Assembly: GCA_963383645.1 (NCBI GenBank)
Contig: OY726572.1
Coordinates: 68,145,738-68,209,737, forward strand
Direction of reading: 5' to 3'
Source: Muscardinus avellanarius
Lineage: Eukaryota; Chordata; Mammalia; Rodentia; Gliridae
DNA: 64,000 bases
In this document: positions 10,481 through 22,310 of the stretch, piece after piece
How the letters are laid out: each line of letters opens with the position of its first letter
Numbering within the stretch: position 1 is the first letter of the stretch
Program-made: the position numbers and the translations under genes
The notes under the pieces: model-generated
The model's database searches: none
What the model was told of the DNA's origin: nothing
Seen by the model: the letters and a program-made list of their open reading frames with translations, nothing else

Positions 10481-10688
10481 TGATAACTATCTATTTAAGT
10501 GAGAAAGTAAACAAATAATAAATAAATAGATAAATAAACGAGTAAACAAGACTATAAGTGAACAAAGCAGAGTCCCGGTGTGTCAGATGTGAATAAGCAA
10601 TGGGTTTTTAATAATTATGCACTATCAGGAGTTGTTTTTTGCTACTGAAGAGTCAGATACTTTCAGGATTGCTACACAAAGAAACAAA

Positions 10689-11369
10689 TCATAGGCCCTC
10701 CTCTTGAGCAGAGGGTAGGCGATACATTAAATGGATTTTTGGAATAGCCAGTATCCTCCAGACTATATTGAAGAATGACCGGCCTGTCTCCTGGAAGCCC
10801 ATGGCCTGGTAAAGTAACAGGGCTGTGTATTGTACCATGGTGGTCTCAATGATAACTTCATTGTAGCCCTCCACCCTGGCAAACTGGAGGAGGGTCCTGA
10901 CCAGGGCTTTGGCCATGCCCTTACCTCGGTGCTCCGCAGCCACCACCAGGTGTAGCAGCTGCAACTGCTTCTTCCCTAAGGGGGGATCTGCCACTGGTAG
11001 AGCGCTCACGGTGCCCACCACCTGCCCCCCAGACTCAGCCACCCAGTAGCAGGAGCCAGGCACACTGTAAGATTTGGAGATATCAGCCAGCTCTGTGCGC
11101 ATAGTGATGAACTCATGAATCTTCCAGGGGCATTTAGCAAGGAGCCTCAGGAAAACAAGGAGGATGAGGGTGGACATGATGGTCAGGAACCAGGAGCCAG
11201 TGGCCAGAAGCAGGGTGAGGGGCACCCCAAGTAATAGCAGGAGGATTCGGGGCAGCTTCAGCATGTGGCGGAAGGTGGCAGGGATGTGCTCCTCCAACCC
11301 AAGACAGAAGAGGGCCACGGCAGTTTTGCGGTCGCTCTCCTGGTATTTGCGGATGTGATAGGGAGCCAT
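10689..11369 (-). CDS. NAT8: NAT8-family N-acetyltransferase, copy 2
   Basis: Intact 226-codon single coding exon. It has the NAT8 N-terminus MAPYHIRKYQ, a membrane hairpin at about 42-77, a GNAT acetyl-CoA loop EHRGKGMAKAL (about 146-156) and motif LYQAMGFQETG (about 186-196). The protein is identical to copy 3. The acceptor AG lies 15 nt upstream of the ATG as in copy 1. A candidate ATTAAA poly(A) signal is 77 nt past the stop (10607-10612). Key differences from copy 1 are R14, L25, I42, the 79-90 block, A127, K150, M152 and the 178-203 block. Presumed ER-membrane acetyltransferase; substrate not predictable. Confidence 0.95.
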   Translation of the reverse strand: MAPYHIRKYQESDRKTAVALFCLGLEEHIPATFRHMLKLPRILLLLLGVPLTLLLATGSWFLTIMSTLILLVFLRLLAKCPWKIHEFITMRTELADISKSYSVPGSCYWVAESGGQVVGTVSALPVADPPLGKKQLQLLHLVVAAEHRGKGMAKALVRTLLQFARVEGYNEVIIETTMVQYTALLLYQAMGFQETGRSFFNIVWRILAIPKIHLMYRLPSAQEEGL

Positions 11370-11856
11370 GTAGAGTCTTCAGGTCTGAAATCCCAAGATC
11401 CAGGAGAGGCAGTGAGTCCTGCCCACACGGCTTCCTGGCAGCCCTGGGAAGAAGGAAGAAGCCCCGTGAGTGTCCCCAGAACTCCCAGCATCCAGGAACC
11501 ATGTAGACCGGTTCATGATGTGTTTCTCTGCTGTCACCCAATAGGAAGAAGGTTGCCAGCACTGGGTGGCTGGTAGGGTCTGAACATTTGTGGAGCCCTG
11601 GCTCCTCCCCTTTCCAGCTGTGTGCTCTTAGCCTTGTCAAGAAAGCTCTGTGGACCTGTGTATCTTTTCTTTTGTAGAACAGAGTAAAATAACACTTTGC
11701 CTTCCAGGGATGTTTTGAGGATTTAATGGACGAGTCCAACCCAGCGGTGTTGAATGCACTCCAGTCCCCTCCTCCCTCATCGCCCTATTACTGGAACGTT
11801 GTGGATGGCACCTCTCATCCCATCCTTTGAGGCCTCTCCAAGCTCTATGCCGGGGG

Positions 11857-11858
<2 letters not shown>

Positions 11859-11906
<48 letters not shown>
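11859..11906. repeat. (GT)24 microsatellite, unit 2
   Basis: Perfect GT run in the NAT8 copy 2 intron at the same place as in the other units. Confidence 0.95.
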
Positions 11907-11910
<4 letters not shown>

Positions 11911-11914
11911 GTTT

Positions 11915-12117
11915 GTGTGTGGTATTGGGGATTGCACAGAGAGGCATTCTACCTCTGAGCTACAGCCCTAGCTGTATTTTTAATTCTTTATTTTTAAATA
12001 GGTCTCACTAAGTTGCAGAGGGCTTCACTAAGTAGTTGAGGGTGGTCACAAACCTGCGATCCTCTTGTCTCAGGCTCCCTGTTACTGAGATTATAAGCAT
12101 GTGCCACCACCCATGGC
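11915..12117 (-). mobile_element. Antisense B1-dID SINE, NAT8 copy 2 intron
   Basis: Same insertion as at 6950-7186, without the expanded linker seen in unit 1. Confidence 0.85.
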
Positions 12118-12295
12118 TGAATGGCATGTTCTGAAGCTGAAGTTCCTGCCAAGCCTCCTCCCATCCAATCGTAAAGATTTAGGCTGCTAAGAAGTCAAAG
12201 GGCCACTTGCCAAAGCAGCCCCGGCTTGAGATCCCCATGAGGATCCGGGGCTACAGACCCACTTGAGACCCCGACTTGCACCCGAGTCCTCTCAC

Positions 12296-12462
12296 CTGCC
12301 ACCACAGACCGGGGAGTGTGCACGGTGGTCTCAGCTGTCAGCCTCCAACTGAGATTGGGAGAGCCTGTCCAGATCCTTCTCTACCTCTGGAGATCAGACC
12401 TCATGAGCCACCTCAATGACTGGCTCCTGCACATTTGTTAATCATAAATTCTTGAGTCATGG
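12296..12462 (-). promoter_or_regulatory. NAT8: Predicted exon 1 and promoter of NAT8 copy 2
   Basis: Same donor (GT at 12294-12295), HNF1-like site (12437-12449) and AP-1-like site (12453-12459) as unit 1. Confidence 0.5.
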
Positions 12463-15101
12463 AGCTGGACTGTTCCAGAAAAGGGGGCCAAAGTGTATTC
12501 ATGTTGTAAACATTAGGTAACCAACCTGTGAGGTGCTGGGAATGGTTGAGGGCATTTTTAGGAGGCCTGCCACCACTCTTCCTGTTTACTTAGGTGACAG
12601 CATCTCCCATCTGGCCCACATGGCATCTCTGCAGTCAACATTGTTCCCAGTACACACATGCTAGGAATCTGGAAGCATGTCCTACTGCCTGGGCTCTGCT
12701 GTCCATGCTAGTGTCTAGGTCCCCAGCTCAGCAACAAGGATCCCACGGCTAGAACACTACCTGCCCCAGCTTTCCTGGGCCAAGCAGAATATCTTCTTTG
12801 TGGTTGGCTCCCCAGTGTCACACTCCTGACCCCTCTCTTCCTCCAGTCACTTGCTCAGCAATCCTCCAGCCCCACCTGCCAGGCTGCATTAGTGACCTGC
12901 ACAGGACAGTGGGCAGTGGCTAAGCTCTGTGGTGCTTGCTGGGAGTCAGCACCATCACATTTCTTCATACTTGTGCTAAGGATCTGTGCCACTGGCACAG
13001 GCAAAAGCAAAAGAGGGCAAAATGCAATCTTCATGGACCTCTAGGGAAGAGAGGTCTCCCTCCCCTCCTCAGCTCCACCTCTGCCTCCTGTCCGCCCCTC
13101 CCAACCAGGAGGGCTCTGGATGTCTCCTCTTGTGTCTTCCTGAAGCAGGGCAACCCTAGGCCCCTGTGGCGTCTGTAGTATTTAGCTAAGGCTAATCAAG
13201 AGCTGAGTGCGCCTTTGGGTTAAAGCAGAGACTTGGCCACCCTGGGGTCCTACCCTGAAGGAGCTGCTCAGGAGCTTTGGGGGTGAGGGAGACAGGAGGA
13301 TGTGCTCCCAGCTGTGATGTGGGCTGATAAGGAGGGGCTGATGTGTGGGCTGCTGGGAGAGAGGCTGATGAGGCCTCCTAGGGAGGACGCTTGGCCAAGA
13401 CCCAGGGAGAGTTGGGCTCTGCAGGCAGAGAGGAAGTCTCTAGGCTGAGGGAGCAGGAGCCTGACTCTGAGCCAGGAGGAAGCACAGCTTTGGGGGAAGG
13501 ATGGCTGACATGGCCACCATGGAGCAGGTTTGGAGTCACAAGCGAGGAAAACTGGTGACCTCAGGGCCAGAGGGTGCAGTCCTTTGGGGGACAGTTTTGG
13601 GTTGACCAAGGTCCTGGGGTTCTGATGGGACCCAGTCTGGGTAACGGTTCAAGTGAACACAGAAGAAGAGTGTGGAGCCCTTCCTAGGATACCAGATGGC
13701 AATATGAATGGGGTAGGGCCCACGGATCCCAAGAGGCAGGGTCTGACCCTGTGCTCTAGGAGTAGGAAAAGATTTTCCTGCTCCTGAATGAACCTATCAA
13801 AGGACCACAGATCAAGTGCTGCCCAGCCCTCTGCCCACTGAGACTGGCTGCTCTAGGCCCTGGCCTTGCTGAGGGAGGGCGCTGGGGGTAGCAGAGGCAG
13901 AGGCTGCATGCCTCCTCCTCCCTGCCTCCCAGGTGCTGTGAAGAGTCCCCACCATGAAGGAGGTGCTGTCACTCAGCAGCAGCTCTGCAGGCAGCAGATG
14001 CCTGACCTGAACCGTGGGGGTGCGGGTGAGCAGAGGGACCAGCCGCATTCAGGCCTGAGTTTTCAGAGGAGCAACAGGGCTCCAGTCCTGAAGGAGGGGT
14101 GCTGGCAGAGGGACTGCAGGTAGCCAGCGGGGCCAGTGGTACATGGAGGGGCATGGGCGGGCAGGGGCAGAGAGAGGCAAAGGCAGCTTGGGACTCATGT
14201 TGGGGACCACCGTGATCATGGCAAAGGCCTCCATGTAGGTGAAATGCACAAAGCTGCTTGGCAGGACTGGGCAAACTGTGGCCCTCCTGCTCTCAGTGCA
14301 GATAAGCCAGGGTGGGAGAGGACCTTCTGTTCTAGTGTCACAGGAAGCTGTTGGAGGGGGCCTGGACTCCCTGGGAAGCAGGGGCTCAGACTCTGGCTGA
14401 GGGAGCCAGTGAGATCCCCCAGGGCACCCCACTCTGAGAGATGAAGTTGCTGGAAAGGGGACAGTCCTGCTCATCTCTTACTGCCCGTGCCACTTACCCT
14501 GCATCAGAGGATCCCAGGATGACATGGTCAGGCCCAGGCTCTTAGGAAATTCCAGAGTCCTTGAGCATTTGGGGTTAGAGGCTGTGTCCAGGCTGGCTCC
14601 AAGGATGGCAGATTGGGGCACTCTCCAATCTGGTGTCCACCGTGCCAGGTCTCCCTTCAGTCCTGCCAGCCCACATGACTCTGTCTGGCCTTTTCCTTGA
14701 GGGGTGGATATATTCAGGGATCCCCATGATAACATCCCCCACGCCACTCTCCCAGCTCCCCCACCCCCATAGGGACAAGAACACAGAGCTTGCTTTATTT
14801 CTGTCTTGGGTATGTTTCCACAAGCACACTGGCAGGTGTCTGAGAAGGCCTTGGCTGCTTTCTGCCCTTTTTGGGCTGCTCTGCAAAGACTCTGAACCCT
14901 GCCTGAATAAGATGAAGCCCTGTGGCTTCAGCCAGCCCAGGACATCGGAAAAGGCAGCCTGAGACACAGATAGCTGTCCAGCCAGGAACTGCTGACCACT
15001 GAACTCACAGCTAAATATATGTGTGGTGCTTTACTTTCATCAAAAGTATCATGAGACTAGAAAAAGGATAAGGTAGAGATCCACAAAGATTGAATGGAGC
15101 C
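12463..15101. other. Segment A and spacer B of unit 2, no gene recognised
   Basis: Near-identical copy of 7531-10169. Open frames recur in place but show no family match. The 220-codon frame of unit 1 is divided here into 141 and 78 codons. Confidence 0.6.
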
Positions 15102-15412
15102 CGGTGCCATGGTGTTCACCTGTAATCCCAGTCTTTGGGAGGTTGAGATTTAAAGATAATATGTTTGAGGCCGGAGTATGGTAATCTAGTGAGATCCTGT
15201 TGCAAGATAAAAAATAAGCCATGTGTGGTGGTGCATGCTTGTAATCCCAGCATTTGGGAGGCTGAGACAGGAGGATCATGGTTGGTGGGCAGCCTCAGCT
15301 ACTACTTAGTTATGCCCTTTGCAATTGAGTGAGATCCTGTTTCAAAATAAAGATGAAACAAATAGGGCTGGGGGTATAGCACAGAGGTTGAATACTATGT
15401 GTTCAATCCCCA
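15102..15412 (+). mobile_element. SINE pair at the unit 2/3 junction
   Basis: Paralogue of the pair at 10170-10480. Confidence 0.8.
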
Positions 15413-15620
15413 TGATAACTATCTATTTAAGTGAGAAAGTAAACAAATAATAAATAAATAGATAAATAAACGAGTAAACAAGACTATAAGTGAACAAAGC
15501 AGAGTCCCGGTGTGTCAGATGTGAATAAGCAATGGGTTTTTAATAATTATGCACTATCAGGAGTTGTTTTTTGCTACTGAAGAGTCAGATACTTTCAGGA
15601 TTGCTACACAAAGAAACAAA

Positions 15621-16301
15621 TCATAGGCCCTCCTCTTGAGCAGAGGGTAGGCGATACATTAAATGGATTTTTGGAATAGCCAGTATCCTCCAGACTATAT
15701 TGAAGAATGACCGGCCTGTCTCCTGGAAGCCCATGGCCTGGTAAAGTAACAGGGCTGTGTATTGTACCATGGTGGTCTCAATGATAACTTCATTGTAGCC
15801 CTCCACCCTGGCAAACTGGAGGAGGGTCCTGACCAGGGCTTTGGCCATGCCCTTACCTCGGTGCTCCGCAGCCACCACCAGGTGTAGCAGCTGCAACTGC
15901 TTCTTCCCTAAGGGGGGATCTGCCACTGGTAGAGCGCTCACGGTGCCCACCACCTGCCCCCCAGACTCAGCCACCCAGTAGCAGGAGCCAGGCACACTGT
16001 AAGATTTGGAGATATCAGCCAGCTCTGTGCGCATAGTGATGAACTCATGAATCTTCCAGGGGCATTTAGCAAGGAGCCTCAGGAAAACAAGGAGGATGAG
16101 GGTGGACATGATGGTCAGGAACCAGGAGCCAGTGGCCAGAAGCAGGGTGAGGGGCACCCCAAGTAATAGCAGGAGGATTCGGGGCAGCTTCAGCATGTGG
16201 CGGAAGGTGGCAGGGATGTGCTCCTCCAACCCAAGACAGAAGAGGGCCACGGCAGTTTTGCGGTCGCTCTCCTGGTATTTGCGGATGTGATAGGGAGCCA
16301 T
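15621..16301 (-). CDS. NAT8: NAT8-family N-acetyltransferase, copy 3
   Basis: Intact 226-codon gene whose protein is identical to copy 2. The same features are visible: N-terminal MAPYHIRKYQ, hydrophobic hairpin at about 42-77, acetyl-CoA loop with RGKG at 148-151, and the C-terminal GNAT strand. The acceptor sits before the ATG, with an ATTAAA signal at 15539-15544. Its intron is closer to that of copy 4 than to that of copy 2 (for example the change near 16430 and the shorter GT run), so coding and flanking histories differ slightly. Confidence 0.95.
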   Translation of the reverse strand: MAPYHIRKYQESDRKTAVALFCLGLEEHIPATFRHMLKLPRILLLLLGVPLTLLLATGSWFLTIMSTLILLVFLRLLAKCPWKIHEFITMRTELADISKSYSVPGSCYWVAESGGQVVGTVSALPVADPPLGKKQLQLLHLVVAAEHRGKGMAKALVRTLLQFARVEGYNEVIIETTMVQYTALLLYQAMGFQETGRSFFNIVWRILAIPKIHLMYRLPSAQEEGL

Positions 16302-16790
16302 GTAGAGTCTTCAGGTCTGAAATCCCAAGATCCAGGAGAGGCAGTGAGTCCTGCCCACACGGCTTCCTGGCAGCCCTGGGAAGAAGGAAGAAGCCCCGTG
16401 AGTGTCCCCAGAACTCCCAGCATCCAGAAAGCATGTAGACCGGTTCATGATGTGTTTCTCTGCTGTCACCCAAGAGGAAGCAGGTTGCCAACACTGGGTG
16501 GCTGGTAGGGTCTGAACATTTGTGGAGCCCTGGCTCCTCCCCTTTCCAGCTGTATGCTCTCAGCCTTGTCAAGAAAGCTCTGTGGACCTGTGTATCTTTT
16601 CTTTTGTAGAACAGAATAAAATAACACTTTGCCTTCCAGGGATGTTTTGAGGATTTAATGGACGAGTCCAACCCAGCGGTGTTGAATGCACTCCAGTCCC
16701 CTCCTCCCTCATCGCCCTATTAGTGGAACCTTGTGGATGGCAGACCTCTCATCCCAGCCTTTGAGGCCTCTCCAAGCTCCATGCCGGGGG

Positions 16791-16792
<2 letters not shown>

Positions 16793-16830
<38 letters not shown>
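16793..16830. repeat. (GT)19 microsatellite, unit 3
   Basis: GT run shorter than in units 1 and 2. The following tttcgtgtg stretch is longer, as in unit 4. Confidence 0.95.
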
Positions 16831-16834
<4 letters not shown>

Positions 16835-16845
16835 GTGTGTGTGTG

Positions 16846-17045
16846 TGTGGTATTGGGGATTGCACAGAGAGGCATTCTACCTCTGAGCTACACCCCTAGC
16901 TGTATTTTTAATTCTTTATTTTTAAATAGGTCTCACTAAGTTGCAGAGGGCTTCACTAAGTAGTTGAGGGTGGTCACAAACCTGCGATCCTCTTGTCTCA
17001 GGCTCCCTGTTACTGAGATTATAAGCATGTGCCACCACCCATGGC
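16846..17045 (-). mobile_element. Antisense B1-dID SINE, NAT8 copy 3 intron
   Basis: Same insertion as at 11915-12117. Confidence 0.85.
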
Positions 17046-17223
17046 TGAATGGCATGTTCTGAAGCTGAAGTTCCTGCCAAGCCTCCTCCCATCCAATCGT
17101 AAAGATTTAGGCTGCTAAGAAGTCAAAGGGCCACTTGCCAAAGCAGCCCCGGCTTGAGATCCCCATGAGGATCCGGGGCTACAGACCCACTTGAGACCCC
17201 GACTTGCACCCGAGTCCTCTCAC

Positions 17224-17390
17224 CTGCCACCACAGACCGGGGAGTGTGCACGGTGGTCTCAGCTGTCAGCCTCCAACTGAGATTGGGAGAGCCTGTCCAG
17301 ATCCTTCTCTACCTCTGGAGATCAGACCTCATGAGCCACCTCAATGACTGGCTCCTGCACATTTGTTAATCATAAATTCTTGAGTCATGG
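17224..17390 (-). promoter_or_regulatory. NAT8: Predicted exon 1 and promoter of NAT8 copy 3
   Basis: Donor GT at 17222-17223, HNF1-like site 17365-17377, AP-1-like site 17381-17387, as in units 1 and 2. Confidence 0.5.
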
Positions 17391-20029
17391 AGCTGGACTG
17401 TTCCAGAAAAGGGGGCCAAAGTGTATTCATGTTGTAAACATTAGGTAACCAACCTGTGAGGTGCTGGGAATGGTTGAGGGCATTTTTAGGAGGCCTGCCA
17501 CCACTCTTCCTGTTTACTTAGGTGACAGCATCTCCCATCTGGCCCACATGGCATCTCTGCAGTCAACATTGTTCCCAGTACACACATGCTAGGAATCTGG
17601 AAGCATGTCCTACTGCCTGGGCTCTGCTGTCCATGCTAGTGTCTAGGTCCCCAGCTCAGCAACAAGGATCCCACGGCTAGAACACTACCTGCCCCAGCTT
17701 TCCTGGGCCAAGCAGAATATCTTCTTTGTGGTTGGCTCCCCAGTGTCACACTCCTGACCCCTCTCTTCCTCCAGTCACTTGCTCAGCAATCCTCCAGCCC
17801 CACCTGCCAGGCTGCATTAGTGACCTGCACAGGACAGTGGGCAGTGGCTAAGCTCTGTGGTGCTTGCTGGGAGTCAGCACCATCACATTTCTTCATACTT
17901 GTGCTAAGGATCTGTGCCACTGGCACAGGCAAAAGCAAAAGAGGGCAAAATGCAATCTTCATGGACCTCTAGGGAAGAGAGGTCTCCCTCCCCTCCTCAG
18001 CTCCACCTCTGCCTCCTGTCCGCCCCTCCCAACCAGGAGGGCTCTGGATGTCTCCTCTTGTGTCTTCCTGAAGCAGGGCAACCCTAGGCCCCTGTGGCGT
18101 CTGTAGTATTTAGCTAAGGCTAATCAAGAGCTGAGTGCGCCTTTGGGTTAAAGCAGAGACTTGGCCACCCTGGGGTCCTACCCTGAAGGAGCTGCTCAGG
18201 AGCTTTGGGGGTGAGGGAGACAGGAGGATGTGCTCCCAGCTGTGATGTGGGCTGATAAGGAGGGGCTGATGTGTGGGCTGCTGGGAGAGAGGCTGATGAG
18301 GCCTCCTAGGGAGGACGCTTGGCCAAGACCCAGGGAGAGTTGGGCTCTGCAGGCAGAGAGGAAGTCTCTAGGCTGAGGGAGCAGGAGCCTGACTCTGAGC
18401 CAGGAGGAAGCACAGCTTTGGGGGAAGGATGGCTGACATGGCCACCATGGAGCAGGTTTGGAGTCACAAGCGAGGAAAACTGGTGACCTCAGGGCCAGAG
18501 GGTGCAGTCCTTTGGGGGACAGTTTTGGGTTGACCAAGGTCCTGGGGTTCTGATGGGACCCAGTCTGGGTAACGGTTCAAGTGAACACAGAAGAAGAGTG
18601 TGGAGCCCTTCCTAGGATACCAGATGGCAATATGAATGGGGTAGGGCCCACGGATCCCAAGAGGCAGGGTCTGACCCTGTGCTCTAGGAGTAGGAAAAGA
18701 TTTTCCTGCTCCTGAATGAACCTATCAAAGGACCACAGATCAAGTGCTGCCCAGCCCTCTGCCCACTGAGACTGGCTGCTCTAGGCCCTGGCCTTGCTGA
18801 GGGAGGGCGCTGGGGGTAGCAGAGGCAGAGGCTGCATGCCTCCTCCTCCCTGCCTCCCAGGTGCTGTGAAGAGTCCCCACCATGAAGGAGGTGCTGTCAC
18901 TCAGCAGCAGCTCTGCAGGCAGCAGATGCCTGACCTGAACCGTGGGGGTGCGGGTGAGCAGAGGGACCAGCCGCATTCAGGCCTGAGTTTTCAGAGGAGC
19001 AACAGGGCTCCAGTCCTGAAGGAGGGGTGCTGGCAGAGGGACTGCAGGTAGCCAGCGGGGCCAGTGGTACATGGAGGGGCATGGGCGGGCAGGGGCAGAG
19101 AGAGGCAAAGGCAGCTTGGGACTCATGTTGGGGACCACCGTGATCATGGCAAAGGCCTCCATGTAGGTGAAATGCACAAAGCTGCTTGGCAGGACTGGGC
19201 AAACTGTGGCCCTCCTGCTCTCAGTGCAGATAAGCCAGGGTGGGAGAGGACCTTCTGTTCTAGTGTCACAGGAAGCTGTTGGAGGGGGCCTGGACTCCCT
19301 GGGAAGCAGGGGCTCAGACTCTGGCTGAGGGAGCCAGTGAGATCCCCCAGGGCACCCCACTCTGAGAGATGAAGTTGCTGGAAAGGGGACAGTCCTGCTC
19401 ATCTCTTACTGCCCGTGCCACTTACCCTGCATCAGAGGATCCCAGGATGACATGGTCAGGCCCAGGCTCTTAGGAAATTCCAGAGTCCTTGAGCATTTGG
19501 GGTTAGAGGCTGTGTCCAGGCTGGCTCCAAGGATGGCAGATTGGGGCACTCTCCAATCTGGTGTCCACCGTGCCAGGTCTCCCTTCAGTCCTGCCAGCCC
19601 ACATGACTCTGTCTGGCCTTTTCCTTGAGGGGTGGATATATTCAGGGATCCCCATGATAACATCCCCCACGCCACTCTCCCAGCTCCCCCACCCCCATAG
19701 GGACAAGAACACAGAGCTTGCTTTATTTCTGTCTTGGGTATGTTTCCACAAGCACACTGGCAGGTGTCTGAGAAGGCCTTGGCTGCTTTCTGCCCTTTTT
19801 GGGCTGCTCTGCAAAGACTCTGAACCCTGCCTGAATAAGATGAAGCCCTGTGGCTTCAGCCAGCCCAGGACATCGGAAAAGGCAGCCTGAGACACAGATA
19901 GCTGTCCAGCCAGGAACTGCTGACCACTGAACTCACAGCTAAATATATGTGTGGTGCTTTACTTTCATCAAAAGTATCATGAGACTAGAAAAAGGATAAG
20001 GTAGAGATCCACAAAGATTGAATGGAGCC
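17391..20029. other. Segment A and spacer B of unit 3, no gene recognised
   Basis: Near-identical copy of the unit 2 intergenic part. No gene recognised. Confidence 0.6.
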
Positions 20030-20340
20030 CGGTGCCATGGTGTTCACCTGTAATCCCAGTCTTTGGGAGGTTGAGATTTAAAGATAATATGTTTGAGGCC
20101 GGAGTATGGTAATCTAGTGAGATCCTGTTGCAAGATAAAAAATAAGCCATGTGTGGTGGTGCATGCTTGTAATCCCAGCATTTGGGAGGCTGAGACAGGA
20201 GGATCATGGTTGGTGGGCAGCCTCAGCTACTACTTAGTTATGCCCTTTGCAATTGAGTGAGATCCTGTTTCAAAATAAAGATGAAACAAATAGGGCTGGG
20301 GGTATAGCACAGAGGTTGAATACTATGTGTTCAATCCCCA
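20030..20340 (+). mobile_element. SINE pair at the unit 3/4 junction
   Basis: Paralogue of the pair at 10170-10480. Confidence 0.8.
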
Positions 20341-20548
20341 TGATAACTATCTATTTAAGTGAGAAAGTAAACAAATAATAAATAAATAGATAAATAAACG
20401 AGTAAACAAGACTATAAGTGAACAAAGCAGAGTCCCGGTGTGTCAGATGTGAATAAGCAATGGGTTTTTAATAATTATGCACTATCAGGAGTTGTTTTTT
20501 GCTACTGAAGAGTCAGATACTTTCAGGATTGCTACACAAAGAAACAAA

Positions 20549-21229
20549 TCATAGGCCCTCCTCTTGAGCAGAGGGTAGGCGATACATTAAATGGATTTTT
20601 GGAATAGCCAGTATCCTCCAGACTATATTGAAGAATGACCGGCCTGTCTCCTGGAAGCCCATGGCCTGGTAAAGTAACAGGGCTGTGTATTGTACCATGG
20701 TGGTCTCAATGATAACTTCATTGTAGCCCTCCACCCTGGCAAACTGGAGGAGGGTCCTGACCAGGGCTTTGGCCATGCCCTTACCTCGGTGCTCCGCAGC
20801 CACCACCAGGTGTAGCAGCTGCAACTGCTTCTTCCCTAAGGGGGGATCTGCCACTGGTAGAGCGCTCACGGTGCCCACCACCTGCCCCCCAGACTCAGCC
20901 ACCCAGTAGCAGGAGCCAGGCACACTGTAAGATTTGGAGATATCAGCCAGCTCTGTGCGCATAGTGATGAACTCATGAATCTTCCAGGGGCATTTAGCAA
21001 GGAGCCTCAGGAAAACAAGGAGGATGAGGGTGGACATGATGGTCAGGAACCAGGAGCCAGTGGCCAGAAGCAGGGTGAGGGGCACCCCAAGTAAGAGCAG
21101 GAGGGTTCGGGGCAGCTTCAGCATGTGGCGGAAGGTGGCAGGGATGTGCTCCTCCAACCCAAGACAGAAGAGGGCCACGGCAGTTTTGCGGTCGCTCTCC
21201 TGGTATTTGCGGATGTGATAGGGAGCCAT
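20549..21229 (-). CDS. NAT8: NAT8-family N-acetyltransferase, copy 4
   Basis: Intact 226-codon gene that differs from copies 2 and 3 only at residue 42 (Thr instead of Ile), at the start of the membrane hairpin. Thr42 and its neighbouring silent changes are shared with copy 1, which suggests gene conversion or an ancestral tract. All GNAT features are as in copy 2. Candidate ATTAAA signal at 20467-20472. Its predicted promoter (22144-22310) lies in the diverged part of unit 4, so its expression may differ from copies 1-3 despite the nearly identical protein. Confidence 0.95.
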   Translation of the reverse strand: MAPYHIRKYQESDRKTAVALFCLGLEEHIPATFRHMLKLPRTLLLLLGVPLTLLLATGSWFLTIMSTLILLVFLRLLAKCPWKIHEFITMRTELADISKSYSVPGSCYWVAESGGQVVGTVSALPVADPPLGKKQLQLLHLVVAAEHRGKGMAKALVRTLLQFARVEGYNEVIIETTMVQYTALLLYQAMGFQETGRSFFNIVWRILAIPKIHLMYRLPSAQEEGL

Positions 21230-21718
21230 GTAGAGTCTTCAGGTCTGAAATCCCAAGATCCAGGAGAGGCAGTGAGTCCTGCCCACACGGCTTCCTGGCA
21301 GCCCTGGGAAGAAGGAAGAAGCCCCGTGAGTGTCCCCAGAACTCCCAGCATCCAGAAAGCATGTAGACCGGTTCATGATGTGTTTCTCTGCTGTCACCCA
21401 AGAGGAAGCAGGTTGCCAACACTGGGTGGCTGGTAGGGTCTGAACATTTGTGGAGCCCTGGCTCCTCCCCTTTCCAGCTGTATGCTCTCAGCCTTGTCAA
21501 GAAAGCTCTGTGGACCTGTGTATCTTTTCTTTTGTAGAACAGAATAAAATAACACTTTGCCTTCCAGGGATGTTTTGAGGATTTAATGGACGAGTCCAAC
21601 CCAGCGGTGTTGAATGCACTCCAGTCCCCTCCTCCCTCATCGCCCTATTAGTGGAACCTTGTGGATGGCAGACCTCTCATCCCAGCCTTTGAGGCCTCTC
21701 CAAGCTCCATGCCGGGGG

Positions 21719-21720
<2 letters not shown>

Positions 21721-21754
<34 letters not shown>
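21721..21754. repeat. (GT)17 microsatellite, unit 4
   Basis: Shortest of the four homologous GT runs. Confidence 0.95.
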
Positions 21755-21758
<4 letters not shown>

Positions 21759-21769
21759 GTGTGTGTGTG

Positions 21770-21968
21770 TGTGGTATTGGGGATTGCACAGAGAGGCATT
21801 CTACCTCTGAGCTACACCCCTAGCTGTATTTTTAATTCTTTATTTTTAAATAGGTCTCACTAAGTTGCAGAGGGCTTCACTAAGTAGTTGAGGGTGGTCA
21901 CAAACCTGCGATCCTCTTGTCTCAGGCTCCCTGTTACTGAGATTATAAGCATGTGCCACCACCCATGG
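21770..21968 (-). mobile_element. Antisense B1-dID SINE, NAT8 copy 4 intron
   Basis: Same insertion as in units 1-3. Confidence 0.85.
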
Positions 21969-22143
21969 CTGAATGCCATGTTCTGAAGCTGAAGTTCCTG
22001 CCAAGCCTCCTCCCAATTGTAAAGATTTAGGCTGCTAAGAAGTCAAAGGGCCACTTGCCAAAGCAGCCCCGGCTTGAGATCCCCATGAGGATCCGGGGCT
22101 GCAGACCCACCTGAGACCCCGACTTGCTCCTGAGTCCTCTCAC

Positions 22144-22310
22144 CTGCCACCACAGACCGGGGAGTATGCACGGTGGTCTCAGCTGTCAGCCTCCAACTGA
22201 GATTGGGAGAGCCTGTCCAGATCCTTCTCTACCTCTGGAGATCAGACCTCATTAGCCACCTCATTGGCTGGTACCTGCACATTTGTTAATCATAAATTCT
22301 TGGGTCATGG
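22144..22310 (-). promoter_or_regulatory. NAT8: Predicted exon 1 and promoter of NAT8 copy 4
   Basis: The donor (GT at 22142-22143) and HNF1-like site (22285-22297) are preserved. The AP-1-like heptamer is changed to tgggtca on the plus strand (22301-22307). This block stays close to units 1-3 while the sequence just to its right drifts. Confidence 0.5.

Larger units (their letters stand above)
10435..15366. repeat. NAT8 tandem duplication, unit 2
   Basis: Period 4932 bp relative to unit 3 (NAT8 stop codons at 10689 and 15621). Same order as unit 1: ID half, NAT8, intron with antisense SINE and (GT)24, exon 1/promoter, segment A, spacer B, SINE pair. It is nearly identical to unit 3 throughout. 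Confidence 0.92.
15367..20294. repeat. NAT8 tandem duplication, unit 3
   Basis: Period 4928 bp to unit 4. Its order and sequence match unit 2; the main differences are a shorter GT run and scattered substitutions between exon 1 and the gene. Confidence 0.92.
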
